Source: Colwellia piezophila ATCC BAA-637 | GTDB taxonomy: Bacteria; Pseudomonadota; Gammaproteobacteria; Enterobacterales; Alteromonadaceae | DNA: 64,000 nucleotides | NCBI RefSeq assembly: GCF_000378625.1 | Contig: NZ_KB905166.1 | Coordinates: 248,001 to 312,000, forward strand | Direction of reading: 5' to 3' | Part shown: positions 38,001-47,630 of the stretch, piece by piece | Layout of the letters: every line of letters begins with the position of its first letter | Numbering within the stretch: position 1 is the stretch's first letter | Notes under the pieces: model-generated | What the model saw: only the letters and a program-made list of their open reading frames with translations | What the model was told of the DNA's origin: nothing | The model's database searches: none | Position numbers and translations under genes: made by a program

Positions 38001-38036
38001 TTATTGTTATTGTTATTGTTATTGTTATTGTTATTT
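38001..38036. repeat. Hexanucleotide tract (TTATTG)n before the histidine kinase
   Basis: Five perfect TTATTG units and one degenerate unit lie 35 bases upstream of the kinase start. Length change in steps of six could shift promoter or leader spacing. Confidence 0.85.
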
Positions 38037-38071
38037 AAAGCGTATTAAATTCACAGGGACTTAGTTACTAA

Positions 38072-39979
38072 ATGATTCTCAATAAAATACATTCTTCTTT
38101 ATGTATTAAAATATTAATCATACTATTTCTGTTGTTAAATTTTTCACAGCTCTCTGCCGCTGAAAAGTTTAAGGATGAACAGGTGAAAGTCGCTTTGGTT
38201 TATAATTTCATTAATCATATTACTTGGCCAAAAGAAAACCTAAAAAATACTTTTACCATCGGCATTTATAATGACCCTTCATTATTTAAGGTGTTTTATC
38301 TTGCTTTGGAAAATAGAACACGCAAAGATAAAAAGATCCAAATAATTAATGTTCATTCAATCGATGAGGCTAAAGCGACTGATGTTATTTACTTCTCTAA
38401 GAAATACAATCAAGAATTCTCAACTTTAGCTAACAATATACGAAGTTCAGCAACTTTAGTGATCAGTGAAGAAAGCACCGAGCGCCAAGATATAATGATC
38501 AACCTTACTAAGGATGCGCAAAGCTCCACTTTTTCTTTTGAGGTCAACAAATCTAATATCATTTATGAAAAACTAGCCATGTCAAAAGATATGCTTTTGC
38601 TTGGCGGTACTGAGTTAGACGTAGCAACAATTTATCGCGAAACCGAAGCTGCAATGTTGAAAACAAAACAAAGAGAAGTGGCATTAAATCAAAAGTTATA
38701 CCGGCAAGAACAGCGTTTAGCCGGGACGATGCAAAAAATACAACAAATGAATCAGGATTTAAAAACAAAATCTCGACAGTTATTAACCAATAGACGAGAA
38801 CTTGATCTAGTTAATAATAAATTAGGAAATCAAAGAAAGATAATAACCAATAATCAACAAAAATCATTAGCGGCCGCTAAGCAATTAATTACAGTAGAGA
38901 AAAATTTAAAGTTGGAAAAACAAGCAGTTGAAATAGAAAAATCAGCTCATCAAGCGGTAATAAAACGTATCGAAAGCAATAAAGTTATTTTAAAAGAGCA
39001 ACAATTAAATTTAGCAGAACAAACAGAGCAGCTTAATCAAAAGAATTTAGCCTTAATTAAACACAGTCAAACGATTGATACTCAAAAAAGAACCATCACT
39101 ATTGTTTCCATATTAATCATTATTGCCGTTTCGGTTACTATATTAGTTATCATTCTTTTTGTTAAAAATAAAAATACTACTAGAAAATTATCCCATGCAT
39201 TAAAAAATCTAGAGATCAGTCAGAATCAATTAGTTGAATCTGAAAAAATGGCAGCGTTAGGTAGTTTAGTCGCAGGTGTTGCCCATGAAATTAATACGCC
39301 TATTGGTATATGCGTTACTGCCTCTTCCCATCTCCATGATTCTGTTTCATTTTTGGATCAAAAATTTCAAGAAAATAAGATGACTAAAAATACTTTGCGA
39401 AAATTCATTGACGAGTCCAGTCAATTGTCGATTCTCATTAATAAGAACCTTAACAGAGCGGCTGAATTAATTTTAAGTTTTAAACGAGTGTCTGTTGAAC
39501 AAAGCTCTGAGCAATTACATAATTTAAGAGTTAAAGAAACCTTACTTGATATTGTGACTAGTTCTAAACCTAAATTCAAACATTATGATGTAGAAATCAT
39601 TATCAATTGTCCAGATGACATTGTACTTAAAAGTTACCCTGGCATACTGGCACAAATTATTGCTAATTTTATTAATAACAGTTTTGAGCATGGCTTTGAT
39701 GAAAACGTAAGTGGTGGTGTTATCAATATTACCGTGACACCAAAAGAAAATAATTATTTATTACGCTTTCAAGATAATGGTAAAGGAATTTCTCCAGAAA
39801 TCCTACCTAAAATCCTAGAGCCTTTCTTCACGACTAATCGAGAATATGGGGGCTCAGGGTTAGGTTTAAATATCGTTTATAATTTAATTCGTAATAAATT
39901 AGATAGTGAAGTGAATTACGGCTCTATTATTGGTGATGGGACATGGTTTGAACTAACCTTAAAAAATCTAAAAAAATAA
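38072..39979 (+). CDS. Sensor histidine kinase with periplasmic YfiR-like domain
   Basis: A 635-residue hybrid: signal segment (residues 12-30), YfiR-like periplasmic domain (about 35-185), long coiled coil (about 190-340), one transmembrane helix (341-364) and a cytosolic kinase. His405 lies in the H box VAHEINTP; the N box is NFINNSFEHG and the G boxes are DNGKGIS and GGSGLGLNIV. YfiR domains normally work as separate periplasmic regulators; fusing one to a kinase gives a direct transmembrane sensor. The response regulator gene begins 12 bases later. Possible stimuli are envelope redox or receptor state, by analogy only. Confidence 0.9.
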   Translation: MILNKIHSSLCIKILIILFLLLNFSQLSAAEKFKDEQVKVALVYNFINHITWPKENLKNTFTIGIYNDPSLFKVFYLALENRTRKDKKIQIINVHSIDEAKATDVIYFSKKYNQEFSTLANNIRSSATLVISEESTERQDIMINLTKDAQSSTFSFEVNKSNIIYEKLAMSKDMLLLGGTELDVATIYRETEAAMLKTKQREVALNQKLYRQEQRLAGTMQKIQQMNQDLKTKSRQLLTNRRELDLVNNKLGNQRKIITNNQQKSLAAAKQLITVEKNLKLEKQAVEIEKSAHQAVIKRIESNKVILKEQQLNLAEQTEQLNQKNLALIKHSQTIDTQKRTITIVSILIIIAVSVTILVIILFVKNKNTTRKLSHALKNLEISQNQLVESEKMAALGSLVAGVAHEINTPIGICVTASSHLHDSVSFLDQKFQENKMTKNTLRKFIDESSQLSILINKNLNRAAELILSFKRVSVEQSSEQLHNLRVKETLLDIVTSSKPKFKHYDVEIIINCPDDIVLKSYPGILAQIIANFINNSFEHGFDENVSGGVINITVTPKENNYLLRFQDNGKGISPEILPKILEPFFTTNREYGGSGLGLNIVYNLIRNKLDSEVNYGSIIGDGTWFELTLKNLKK

Positions 39980-39990
39980 GTAGGACAAAA

Positions 39991-40947
39991 ATGGCTGATA
40001 TTGATGATGAGATGCTCTTTAGTGAAGAAGAAGTAGATATAACACATGATAAATCAGTTTATCCATGGCGTTTGTTGATCGTAGATGATGATGAAGATAT
40101 TCATACGGTTACTAAATTAGCGTTAAACAACTTTGAATTTAAAAATAGACCGGTTGAATTTTTAAGCGCCTACTCGGGCGCAGAAGCGAGAGAAATATTA
40201 TCAAAAGAAAAGGATATTGCCTTGGTATTTCTTGATGTGGTGATGGAAAGTAAACATGAAGGTTTAGATGTTGCTAAATGGATAAGAGAAGAGTTAGGTA
40301 ACCGTGAAGTCCGCATTGTCTTACGGACAGGTCAACCGGGCGAAGCACCAGAAAGAGCTATTATTACCGATTATGATATTAACGATTATAAAGAGAAATC
40401 TGAATTAACCTCGCAAAAACTTTATACCGTTATGTGTGCTTCATGTCGATCTTATCAGGATATTGTGGCTTTGAATAAAAATAGAGCATGTTTAAGGATG
40501 ATTATTGAATCTTCCGCTGATATTTTTAGAATGCACTCATTTGAAAAGTTTGCTGAAGGGACATTAGGTCAATTATCGGCTTTGTTGAATCTCCAAAGTG
40601 GTAGTGCATATTTATTAAAGCAAGGCTTAGCGGCTCATAAAGAGAAAGATAAATGGATTATTTTGGCTGGTACTGAACATTATGTACAGAAAGTAGGTAC
40701 CTCACTAGAAGTAGATTTAAATATCAATTTAGATGCTATGTTTTCCGAAGGAGAAAGTATTCACGTAATTGATGATAATAGGTTATTTGCATGTGTCAAT
40801 ATAGGTGGAGGGAGAAAAGCAGTGATGATCTTAGAAGGCTATATCTCTCAGGATAATATTGACATCTCTTTGGTTGAGTTGTTTTTGAGAAACATTTCTA
40901 TAGCTTACGAAAATATAGTGCTCTTGAAAAACACAAAGATGGAGTAG
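39991..40947 (+). CDS. Response regulator with DUF3369 domain
   Basis: A 318-residue protein. The N-terminal receiver domain (about 27-150) has the acidic pocket DDDED and the phosphoacceptor Asp82 in LDVVME; DUF3369 follows (about 165-310). In many relatives DUF3369 is followed by an HD-GYP or GGDEF output, but here the protein ends without one. It should be the partner of the kinase just upstream. The output may be protein-protein interaction. No DNA-binding domain is seen. Confidence 0.88.
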   Translation: MADIDDEMLFSEEEVDITHDKSVYPWRLLIVDDDEDIHTVTKLALNNFEFKNRPVEFLSAYSGAEAREILSKEKDIALVFLDVVMESKHEGLDVAKWIREELGNREVRIVLRTGQPGEAPERAIITDYDINDYKEKSELTSQKLYTVMCASCRSYQDIVALNKNRACLRMIIESSADIFRMHSFEKFAEGTLGQLSALLNLQSGSAYLLKQGLAAHKEKDKWIILAGTEHYVQKVGTSLEVDLNINLDAMFSEGESIHVIDDNRLFACVNIGGGRKAVMILEGYISQDNIDISLVELFLRNISIAYENIVLLKNTKME

Positions 40948-41633
40948 TATTTTTTAAAGCAAATAATGTCAATAATTTATCTATAGTTCTAAGTAAAATC
41001 CAATAACTTAATTGTTTTTGAGGCTAAAACGTATTTAAATCAATTGGCTTATAGCTGGTTTGTGTCGGTTTTTACAGTGTTACCTTGTTAATGTTTTGGA
41101 CAATAGTTAGACAGACAACTGAGCCAACACCACGGTCGTTCATCATATAATTATTAATGATCACTTTGCACTTTATAGTCATTAGCTTTTAATTTTTTTC
41201 CATATATTTTTCTAATGATCGTTTTTATCAATAGGACTTAAAATACCAGAAGAATGCTGACCTATAACATGAGTATAAGTTTGAGTTGTGGACTTCCCAG
41301 GTTTCACTAGACAGTTTCTAGTTCAGAAAGCAATTATGAGCACCGTACCAATGTATATGAGTTCAGTATTGAAACCATCCCTAAGTGAATATAATACAGT
41401 TAAAGAATATCTGCTCCTATTTGTTTTTGTGTTTTTTTTACATGATGTAATACCTTATACATTCTTTATTACCTATCAATCAAAGGATATACAATCTTAA
41501 ATAAATTGTTATGACCCCTTGTTATTTCAGGCTATTAAGCAGCAGGCCTTTAACTTTATGACTATACTCAAAGGATCAGAGCAAAGCAACATTTGGATTT
41601 CTTAGTTGAAATTCACAACAACTAGAGGTGGTC
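40948..41633. other. Gene-free spacer before the first receptor gene
   Basis: Nearly 690 bases. The 70-codon frame at 41288 has no ribosome binding site and an unlikely composition, so it is not called. The receptor promoter should be within 41500-41620 but is not distinct. Confidence 0.4.
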
Positions 41634-43793
41634 ATGTTTAGAAGCGCACATAGAAATGCAATCCCTACAATAACGCTTGGGCTTACTTTACTGTCTACAT
41701 TTACGGTAAACGCTGACGATTCTACACAAGGTCTATTTTCACTGTCCCTTAGTGAATTACTGGAAGTAAAGGTTACAACTGTGTCCAAACGGGAGGAATC
41801 AGCAAAAACGGCACCAGGTTCAATTATTGTTATTACTGATGAAGACATTAAACTTAGAGGATATCGTCACTTACGAGATATTTTAGCGGATATCCCAGGG
41901 TTTAGTGTTCTACCGCAGGTGACTCAAGAATGGCTCAACTACTACACCGTTAGAGGGATCACCGGTCAAAATAAGTTTGTCATACTGCAAAATGGTATTC
42001 GAGTTCATTCGCCAACCGGCCGAAATCAAGCCATCGACTCAGGCTTTTCCTTGTATGCTATTAAGCAAGTTGAAATTATGATGGGGCCAACGTCAGCTCT
42101 TTATGGTGCTGATGCAATGACCGCCATAGTAAATCTAGTGACTTATGACGACCCTGAAGAATCGGCGGATTTCATTTCCATAACGGTTGGTGAAAATAAT
42201 AATAGCAGTGCTGAATTTTTCGTATCTAAGGCTCTAGGTGATGACTCAGCAATTTTTATAGGAGGACACAGCAACAAAAACGATCATCAGGATCTGACTA
42301 AAGAATACCACAACTATTACACTCCCGTTGACCTTACTACCTTTTCTGGCACCACAGTTTTACAAGCCTCTGAACGAAATAGCATGGGTTACTTTAAAAC
42401 AGAAAGCGAAAGTATATTTGTAAATTTTCATTTTAAAGACTTGCTGAAAATTGGGTTTAACCATCGTTCAGAGGGCCAATCAAATCATATTGGCAGTCCA
42501 GTGGCTGACGAAAATATCGATGAGAAAGCATTTTGGACAATGGATTATCAAAATGTATATATTGAGACGAATATAGCAATAGGCGATGTTCACAGCAACA
42601 CGCAAATATCTTATGCACAGTATGAGCTAGCCCCAGATTCAGGGTATGCCAACATTTTTGTCAATTTTGCCAGTCGCTATAAATATGAAAGAGGAAATGA
42701 ATTCGAAATTAATCAAAACTTTAATATTGATATTTCAGAAAAAACCCAGATCGATTTTGGTTTTAGCTACGAAAATTTTTATATGCTACCTAAAACCACC
42801 GATCTAGCGCAGCCGTTTAACCCCGACCGACCCGTATCAACGCAATCTCTTGTTTACCTAGGAACTGATCTGCCGATAAAAATATTTGAGTTAAATTACA
42901 ATAATCTAGGTTTTTTTACGCAATGGCGACAACAGTGGCTCCCATCTCTAAGCAGCACCTTGGGGCTGCGCTACGACAATAGTTCAATTTATGGTGATAC
43001 CACCAACCCACGATTGGGCATTGTTTATCAGTCATCCGAAAAAATGACCTGGAAATATATTTATTCCACGGCATTCATCGCTGCCTCACCAGCTTTTAGT
43101 TATGAGCATTACGGTTCATTTGCTTTCCAAGATGATAATGATGTTTATCAAAGCTTTTTTATGAATATACCTAATCCAGACTTAAAACCAGAAGAAATGA
43201 CGGCGCATGAAATCAACCTAAATTACCAACTGGATTCATCGACCAATATATTTTTAAACATATATAAACAGGAAGTATCAAACCTCATCAGTTCAGGAGC
43301 CACTAATCCTCAACAGCCTTTATATATTTCTGGCGGTGAAATAGCGTTCACCCAGAGTAAGGTCAATGCCGGCGAAATTAGTAATCATGGCTTTGATGCT
43401 GGGTTCCGATTAAGACGGCAGATAAGCAATTGGCAGGCAGACTATTGGCTTTATTATAGCTATGTAGATGGTGAACTAAACGATGAAAGGCTTCCCCTCA
43501 CCGTTGACCATATGATTAAATCTGGGCTGACTTTAAGCAAAGGGAACTGGTACATAACGCCAACAATAATCTATCGTTCAGAGACCTCTGGCGGTCCTGG
43601 TAGCACAGTTGAAATTGATGATCTCACCCTAGTAAATCTAATTGCTGGCGTAGAAAAGTTGCCTTTAAATTTATCAGCTAGCCTTCGGGTAAACAATTTG
43701 TTCGATAAAAAACATTTTTCTGCGCATGGTGCTACTGAGGGAGTGCCACAAGAAACCCGAACTATTGAATTTAAGTTAACCCTAGTGTTTTAA
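41634..43793 (+). CDS. TonB-dependent outer-membrane receptor
   Basis: Start at ATG 41634 (AGAGG five bases upstream). About 719 residues: signal peptide ending near VNADD, a segment LFSLSLSELLEVKVTTVSKR common in receptors of this group, a plug domain (about 50-180, with DIPGFSV and YGADAMTAIVNLVT) and a beta-barrel ending in Phe (LTLVF). It should import a ligand across the outer membrane. Two receptors follow a YfiR-type kinase, so one may act as the sensor. The ligand is not evident; no siderophore genes are adjacent. Confidence 0.9.
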   Translation: MFRSAHRNAIPTITLGLTLLSTFTVNADDSTQGLFSLSLSELLEVKVTTVSKREESAKTAPGSIIVITDEDIKLRGYRHLRDILADIPGFSVLPQVTQEWLNYYTVRGITGQNKFVILQNGIRVHSPTGRNQAIDSGFSLYAIKQVEIMMGPTSALYGADAMTAIVNLVTYDDPEESADFISITVGENNNSSAEFFVSKALGDDSAIFIGGHSNKNDHQDLTKEYHNYYTPVDLTTFSGTTVLQASERNSMGYFKTESESIFVNFHFKDLLKIGFNHRSEGQSNHIGSPVADENIDEKAFWTMDYQNVYIETNIAIGDVHSNTQISYAQYELAPDSGYANIFVNFASRYKYERGNEFEINQNFNIDISEKTQIDFGFSYENFYMLPKTTDLAQPFNPDRPVSTQSLVYLGTDLPIKIFELNYNNLGFFTQWRQQWLPSLSSTLGLRYDNSSIYGDTTNPRLGIVYQSSEKMTWKYIYSTAFIAASPAFSYEHYGSFAFQDDNDVYQSFFMNIPNPDLKPEEMTAHEINLNYQLDSSTNIFLNIYKQEVSNLISSGATNPQQPLYISGGEIAFTQSKVNAGEISNHGFDAGFRLRRQISNWQADYWLYYSYVDGELNDERLPLTVDHMIKSGLTLSKGNWYITPTIIYRSETSGGPGSTVEIDDLTLVNLIAGVEKLPLNLSASLRVNNLFDKKHFSAHGATEGVPQETRTIEFKLTLVF

Positions 43794-44626
43794 ATTCAGC
43801 TAAATATATTGAGAGGTCTTCTTGGTGGCAACAGTGAACCTTAGCTCGTAATCACTGAGCAATGAAAAACATGGTCAGAGTTAATGTTTTCTTTTGTGGC
43901 ATGTACGGACGTTATCGATACAAAAACTAATAAAAACACCTGTAAAACTAGTGAAATTTAATGTCTTCTCTGTATCTAAGTGAACGTTAGGTGGGATGAT
44001 TTTCACTCGTAAATGTTGACATTGAAATAGTAAACCGTGAGCTTTACAAGACGAATCTTCACAGGCGGCTTTGTTGTCTTACCCCATAGATAAAAATATG
44101 AGCCTTTAGATGATGACTTTTGTCAATGAGTCGTTAAACCTGACTGGCAACTCAGCCACCAATGCGGTCATTCCTGTATTTGTATTGGCGTGACATCAAA
44201 GTGTGTGAAGCAGAAATATTCAGCAAAAATTTTAAACACTAGGTTTTCGACAAAATGTACCACAAAACTGTCTATATTCATTAGTAGTGAGGGCTTAAAT
44301 TCATGTTAACTGAAAAGGTATAATCAAATTCACATATTTGAACCGCTATGCACACTTTGTTTATGTTTCTATAGTAAATTAATTTATTAGGTTCATCTTA
44401 TCCTACGGACTTGATAGTAGTAATTCCCGCTTAAAAATAGAGTTAGCTAACTTAACATTCATGATTTTTTTCTCCATAGACTTCTTGTAGAATGACTCGT
44501 TATGCAACTAATATAATAATACCTATACTAGGTTAATAAGTTCACTATTTTGCTAAATATTTAATTTTTTCTCTGGAAATAAAATAGCTTAATCAATTTT
44601 AGTACTCAGTATTAGTCTAAGGAATT
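43794..44626. other. Gene-free spacer with intergenic repeat copy B
   Basis: Over 800 bases between two receptor genes. The segment 44080-44185 is a diverged copy of the repeat at 26934. No other gene is supported. Confidence 0.5.
44080..44185. repeat. Intergenic repeat, copy B
   Basis: Begins TACCCCATAGATAAAAA, contains CAATGAGTCGTTAAACCTGA and AGCCACCAATGCG. Same orientation as copy A at 26934-27045. Confidence 0.7.
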
Positions 44627-46591
44627 ATGGAAAATATTATTCGCCTAACAGCTTCTCTGATAATTTCATGTTCACTATTTTGCAGTCCTGCACAGAGTGA
44701 GGTACTAGAGAATCTGTTTAACTTATCTTTGGAAGAGTTACTTGAAGTAAGAGTTTCTGTCGCCTCGACAAAACCAGAAACGGTAGTTGAAACACCAGCC
44801 ATAGTTTCGCGGTACAATCGTACCGATCTAGAGAAAATGGGCATAACTACGTTAAGAGAAATGTTCAACTTCATCCCAGGTGTTATTGTTCAGGATTCTA
44901 TAGCTGGCTGGGCCTCAGTGCAAATTAGGGGTATAGATGAGGCATTTAATCAGAAAGTACTTTTTTTACTTGATGGTATTCCTTATCACCAACCATCTCA
45001 CTCTCTCATTCCAATGGAAGGTATTCCATGGGAGTCAATTTCTCATGTAGAAGTTATACGAGGACCTGGCGCCGTTTTTTATGGAACACAAGCATCGGGT
45101 GGTGTATTCAATGTGATAACCAGAAAAGATATTGGTAAGAGTTCTGCGTCAGTTAAAATAGGATCAAATGGCCTTAAAGAAGGTAGTGGTTATTTCAATC
45201 GAGAGTTCTCGGATGATTCCGCAATTTATTTTGCGGCAGAATACAGAACAGAAGATGGTTACACTGCCACATATAATGAAGTATTCCCCAATGTAGGATT
45301 GGTAACAGGCGAGGTTGATCGTTATTTAGAAAGGCAATCGGGATTATTACGCTATACCAACAACGAATTTAGCCTTCTTTTTCAGGCTTTTTCTGACACC
45401 ACTGTTGGTATTAACGATGGTGTCACAGGCGAAAACACCTTACAGCCCTTAACTTTAGAAACCAAAGGCCAATTAATTCATATAGATAATAACTGGAGCA
45501 CAGATAATAGCAGAACCATTATTTTCTCCGACTATAACCACTACACCTTTGACATAAAAATAGAAAATGCAATCGCTCCAGGTGTTGGCATATTAGGTAC
45601 AAAAGATAATAACGGCAAAGACGACTATCGATTCAGAGTTGGTGGTAGTTTTGTTTATAATATGAATCAATCTCTCGAACTCGCTGTCGGCGTTGAACAT
45701 GAAACTCGTTCGGTCGGGGATTATCGAATCTATTTGTTAGATGATCCGAGCACACCGCTAGCTACATCCCTTGAGAAAAGTAAACTAGATGAGTTTTCGG
45801 CATACGCTCAAGTAGACTACACCCTTGAAAACTGGCGTTTTCTTATCGGCGGTCGGTTTACTGATAATGAATTAAGTGGTAAAAAAACAACACCGAGAGC
45901 GGCTATAGTGTATAAAATTGACGAGTATCAATCATTGAAAACACTCTATTCAACTGGCTTTAACTCCCCAAACCCAACACAAACAAGCGTTTACGCGCCT
46001 GGAAATGTAATAGGAAACGAATCGTTAACAGCTGAAATAGTAAAAACGTTTGATTTCGCCTACTCCTATTCAAAATCAAACGTATTATTTGTCGCCAATA
46101 TTTATGCTTTAGAAGCAGAGGACTTCATAGAAAGGAGGTTTAGTGAGGCTGACGGTGCGGTTTCATTTTTTAATGAAGGAAATTTTAAGCGTCAAGGCGC
46201 AGAAATCGATTTTCAAATGGCCACCTCTGATAGTAAATTATTTATAAATTTAGCCTATCAAAAAGAAGGTAATAAGGTTATTGCTGAAGACCCGACGGCT
46301 TTTAACACACCTAGACTAACTTTAAGTATTGGTGCAAGTACTGACCTTTGGGACATGCACAGTATAGGTGGCAACATCACATATATAGGAGCGCGTCATA
46401 ATTTAGACGGTTATAGTATCGTTAATATTAACTATACTGCGAGATTATCTGATTTTGATTTATTTATTGTTGTTCGCAATCTTTTGGACGCAGAGATTTT
46501 AAACCCCGACATTTCAACTCAAAATAGTGACCTTGTAGCACATGGAGAAGAAGGTGTTAATTTTCAATTAGGCGTTAGAGTTTACTTTTAA
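44627..46591 (+). CDS. TonB-dependent outer-membrane receptor
   Basis: A 654-residue receptor with a signal peptide ending near AQSEV, the segment LFNLSLEELLEVRVSVASTK shared in pattern with the first receptor, a plug domain with IRGPGAVFYGTQASGG (about 145-160) and a barrel ending VRVYF. The two receptors are clearly diverged, so they probably have different ligands. It is an isolated gene with an 830-base leader region. Function and ligand cannot be named. Confidence 0.9.
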   Translation: MENIIRLTASLIISCSLFCSPAQSEVLENLFNLSLEELLEVRVSVASTKPETVVETPAIVSRYNRTDLEKMGITTLREMFNFIPGVIVQDSIAGWASVQIRGIDEAFNQKVLFLLDGIPYHQPSHSLIPMEGIPWESISHVEVIRGPGAVFYGTQASGGVFNVITRKDIGKSSASVKIGSNGLKEGSGYFNREFSDDSAIYFAAEYRTEDGYTATYNEVFPNVGLVTGEVDRYLERQSGLLRYTNNEFSLLFQAFSDTTVGINDGVTGENTLQPLTLETKGQLIHIDNNWSTDNSRTIIFSDYNHYTFDIKIENAIAPGVGILGTKDNNGKDDYRFRVGGSFVYNMNQSLELAVGVEHETRSVGDYRIYLLDDPSTPLATSLEKSKLDEFSAYAQVDYTLENWRFLIGGRFTDNELSGKKTTPRAAIVYKIDEYQSLKTLYSTGFNSPNPTQTSVYAPGNVIGNESLTAEIVKTFDFAYSYSKSNVLFVANIYALEAEDFIERRFSEADGAVSFFNEGNFKRQGAEIDFQMATSDSKLFINLAYQKEGNKVIAEDPTAFNTPRLTLSIGASTDLWDMHSIGGNITYIGARHNLDGYSIVNINYTARLSDFDLFIVVRNLLDAEILNPDISTQNSDLVAHGEEGVNFQLGVRVYF

Positions 46592-47630
46592 TGGGATTAC
46601 TTATTTGGGTGACCGTAAGACGCCATATACTGCCAAATATTTCAAGTTATTTGTTGACGGTTTTATTGAATGCTTTGGAGAAAAGTGGGAAGACTTTAAA
46701 TTCAAATTGGCCGAATCAATGGCAAGACAAAAAATTAAGGAAGGATTCATAGCCAAAGATGATAGTAATTAACACAATATCGAACCAGATGGAGAGGTTC
46801 ATTAGACATCGAAAAAGTGGTACCTGCTGTCTTTTCATATTTCCAACTAAAGAACCTTTTAAGGCATAAAACAATTTTAAACTCCAATGACAATATCTAT
46901 ATAAGGCGCATAATTAAGGTTAACAAATGGAAGGTCAACGGCAGCAATGAGCTTGCAGCGTTCATAGATATTGTTCTCGTTCTATAACTGTAATTTTATT
47001 TTTTGAACATTAAATCAGTCTCAAAACCGATTTTATTAACGTCCGCTATGCCAATAATTTTGATTTCAGCTGTCGACTTGCTTAGGTCAACTAACTGGTG
47101 TTCAGTTAACCTCAACGAACACTCAAAATTTCAAAACCTTACTTCTTCTTAGCGCACTTTGTTGCCTTTACAATATTACTGATTTGTCCCGTTATTTACA
47201 GAGCACCAGGTAAAAACATCTTTGCCATTCTGGCAGTTGACTCAATGAGGCTAAAGCCTAATTTAGGGCTACTTTGGGCTTTAGCCTTAGACGTTTTATG
47301 CTTTTTCTCTTTTCCATTGCTAATGACGAGTTACAACAGCTTTACCAACGAACCATAACCCTTCCACCTTGAGTCTCAGATCATCATAATAACATTGCAG
47401 GCATTCGCCTGTTTACTCATTAATATTGAAGTCGTAATGCAATTGCATAGTGTTGTTACTCAGTAAATATGGCTACTCATTTAGCGTTAAATAAAGGGTG
47501 GTTTTTAAGCCGCTAGTACCTCGAAGCGTCATAATAAAATGACACCTTTAGGTATGATTTTAGCGAGTCGATAAGCTAAAATTTACCTAGGGGTATCTCC
47601 AAGTAACCACACAACCGTCAACAAGGTGCA
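46592..47630. other. Gene-poor spacer with decayed frames
   Basis: Protein-like fragments occur on the plus strand at about 46603-46770 (TYLGDRKTPYTAKYFKLF and GEKWEDFKFKLAESMARQ) and about 46800-46985 (SYFQLKNLLRHKTILN), without starts. A segment near 47467 (GGCTACTCATTTAGCG) resembles one near 36205. Otherwise nothing is seen. Confidence 0.4.

Noticed and set aside
41288..41500. 70-codon plus-strand frame before the first receptor
   Set aside because: No ribosome binding site, no pattern beyond a chance hydrophobic stretch.
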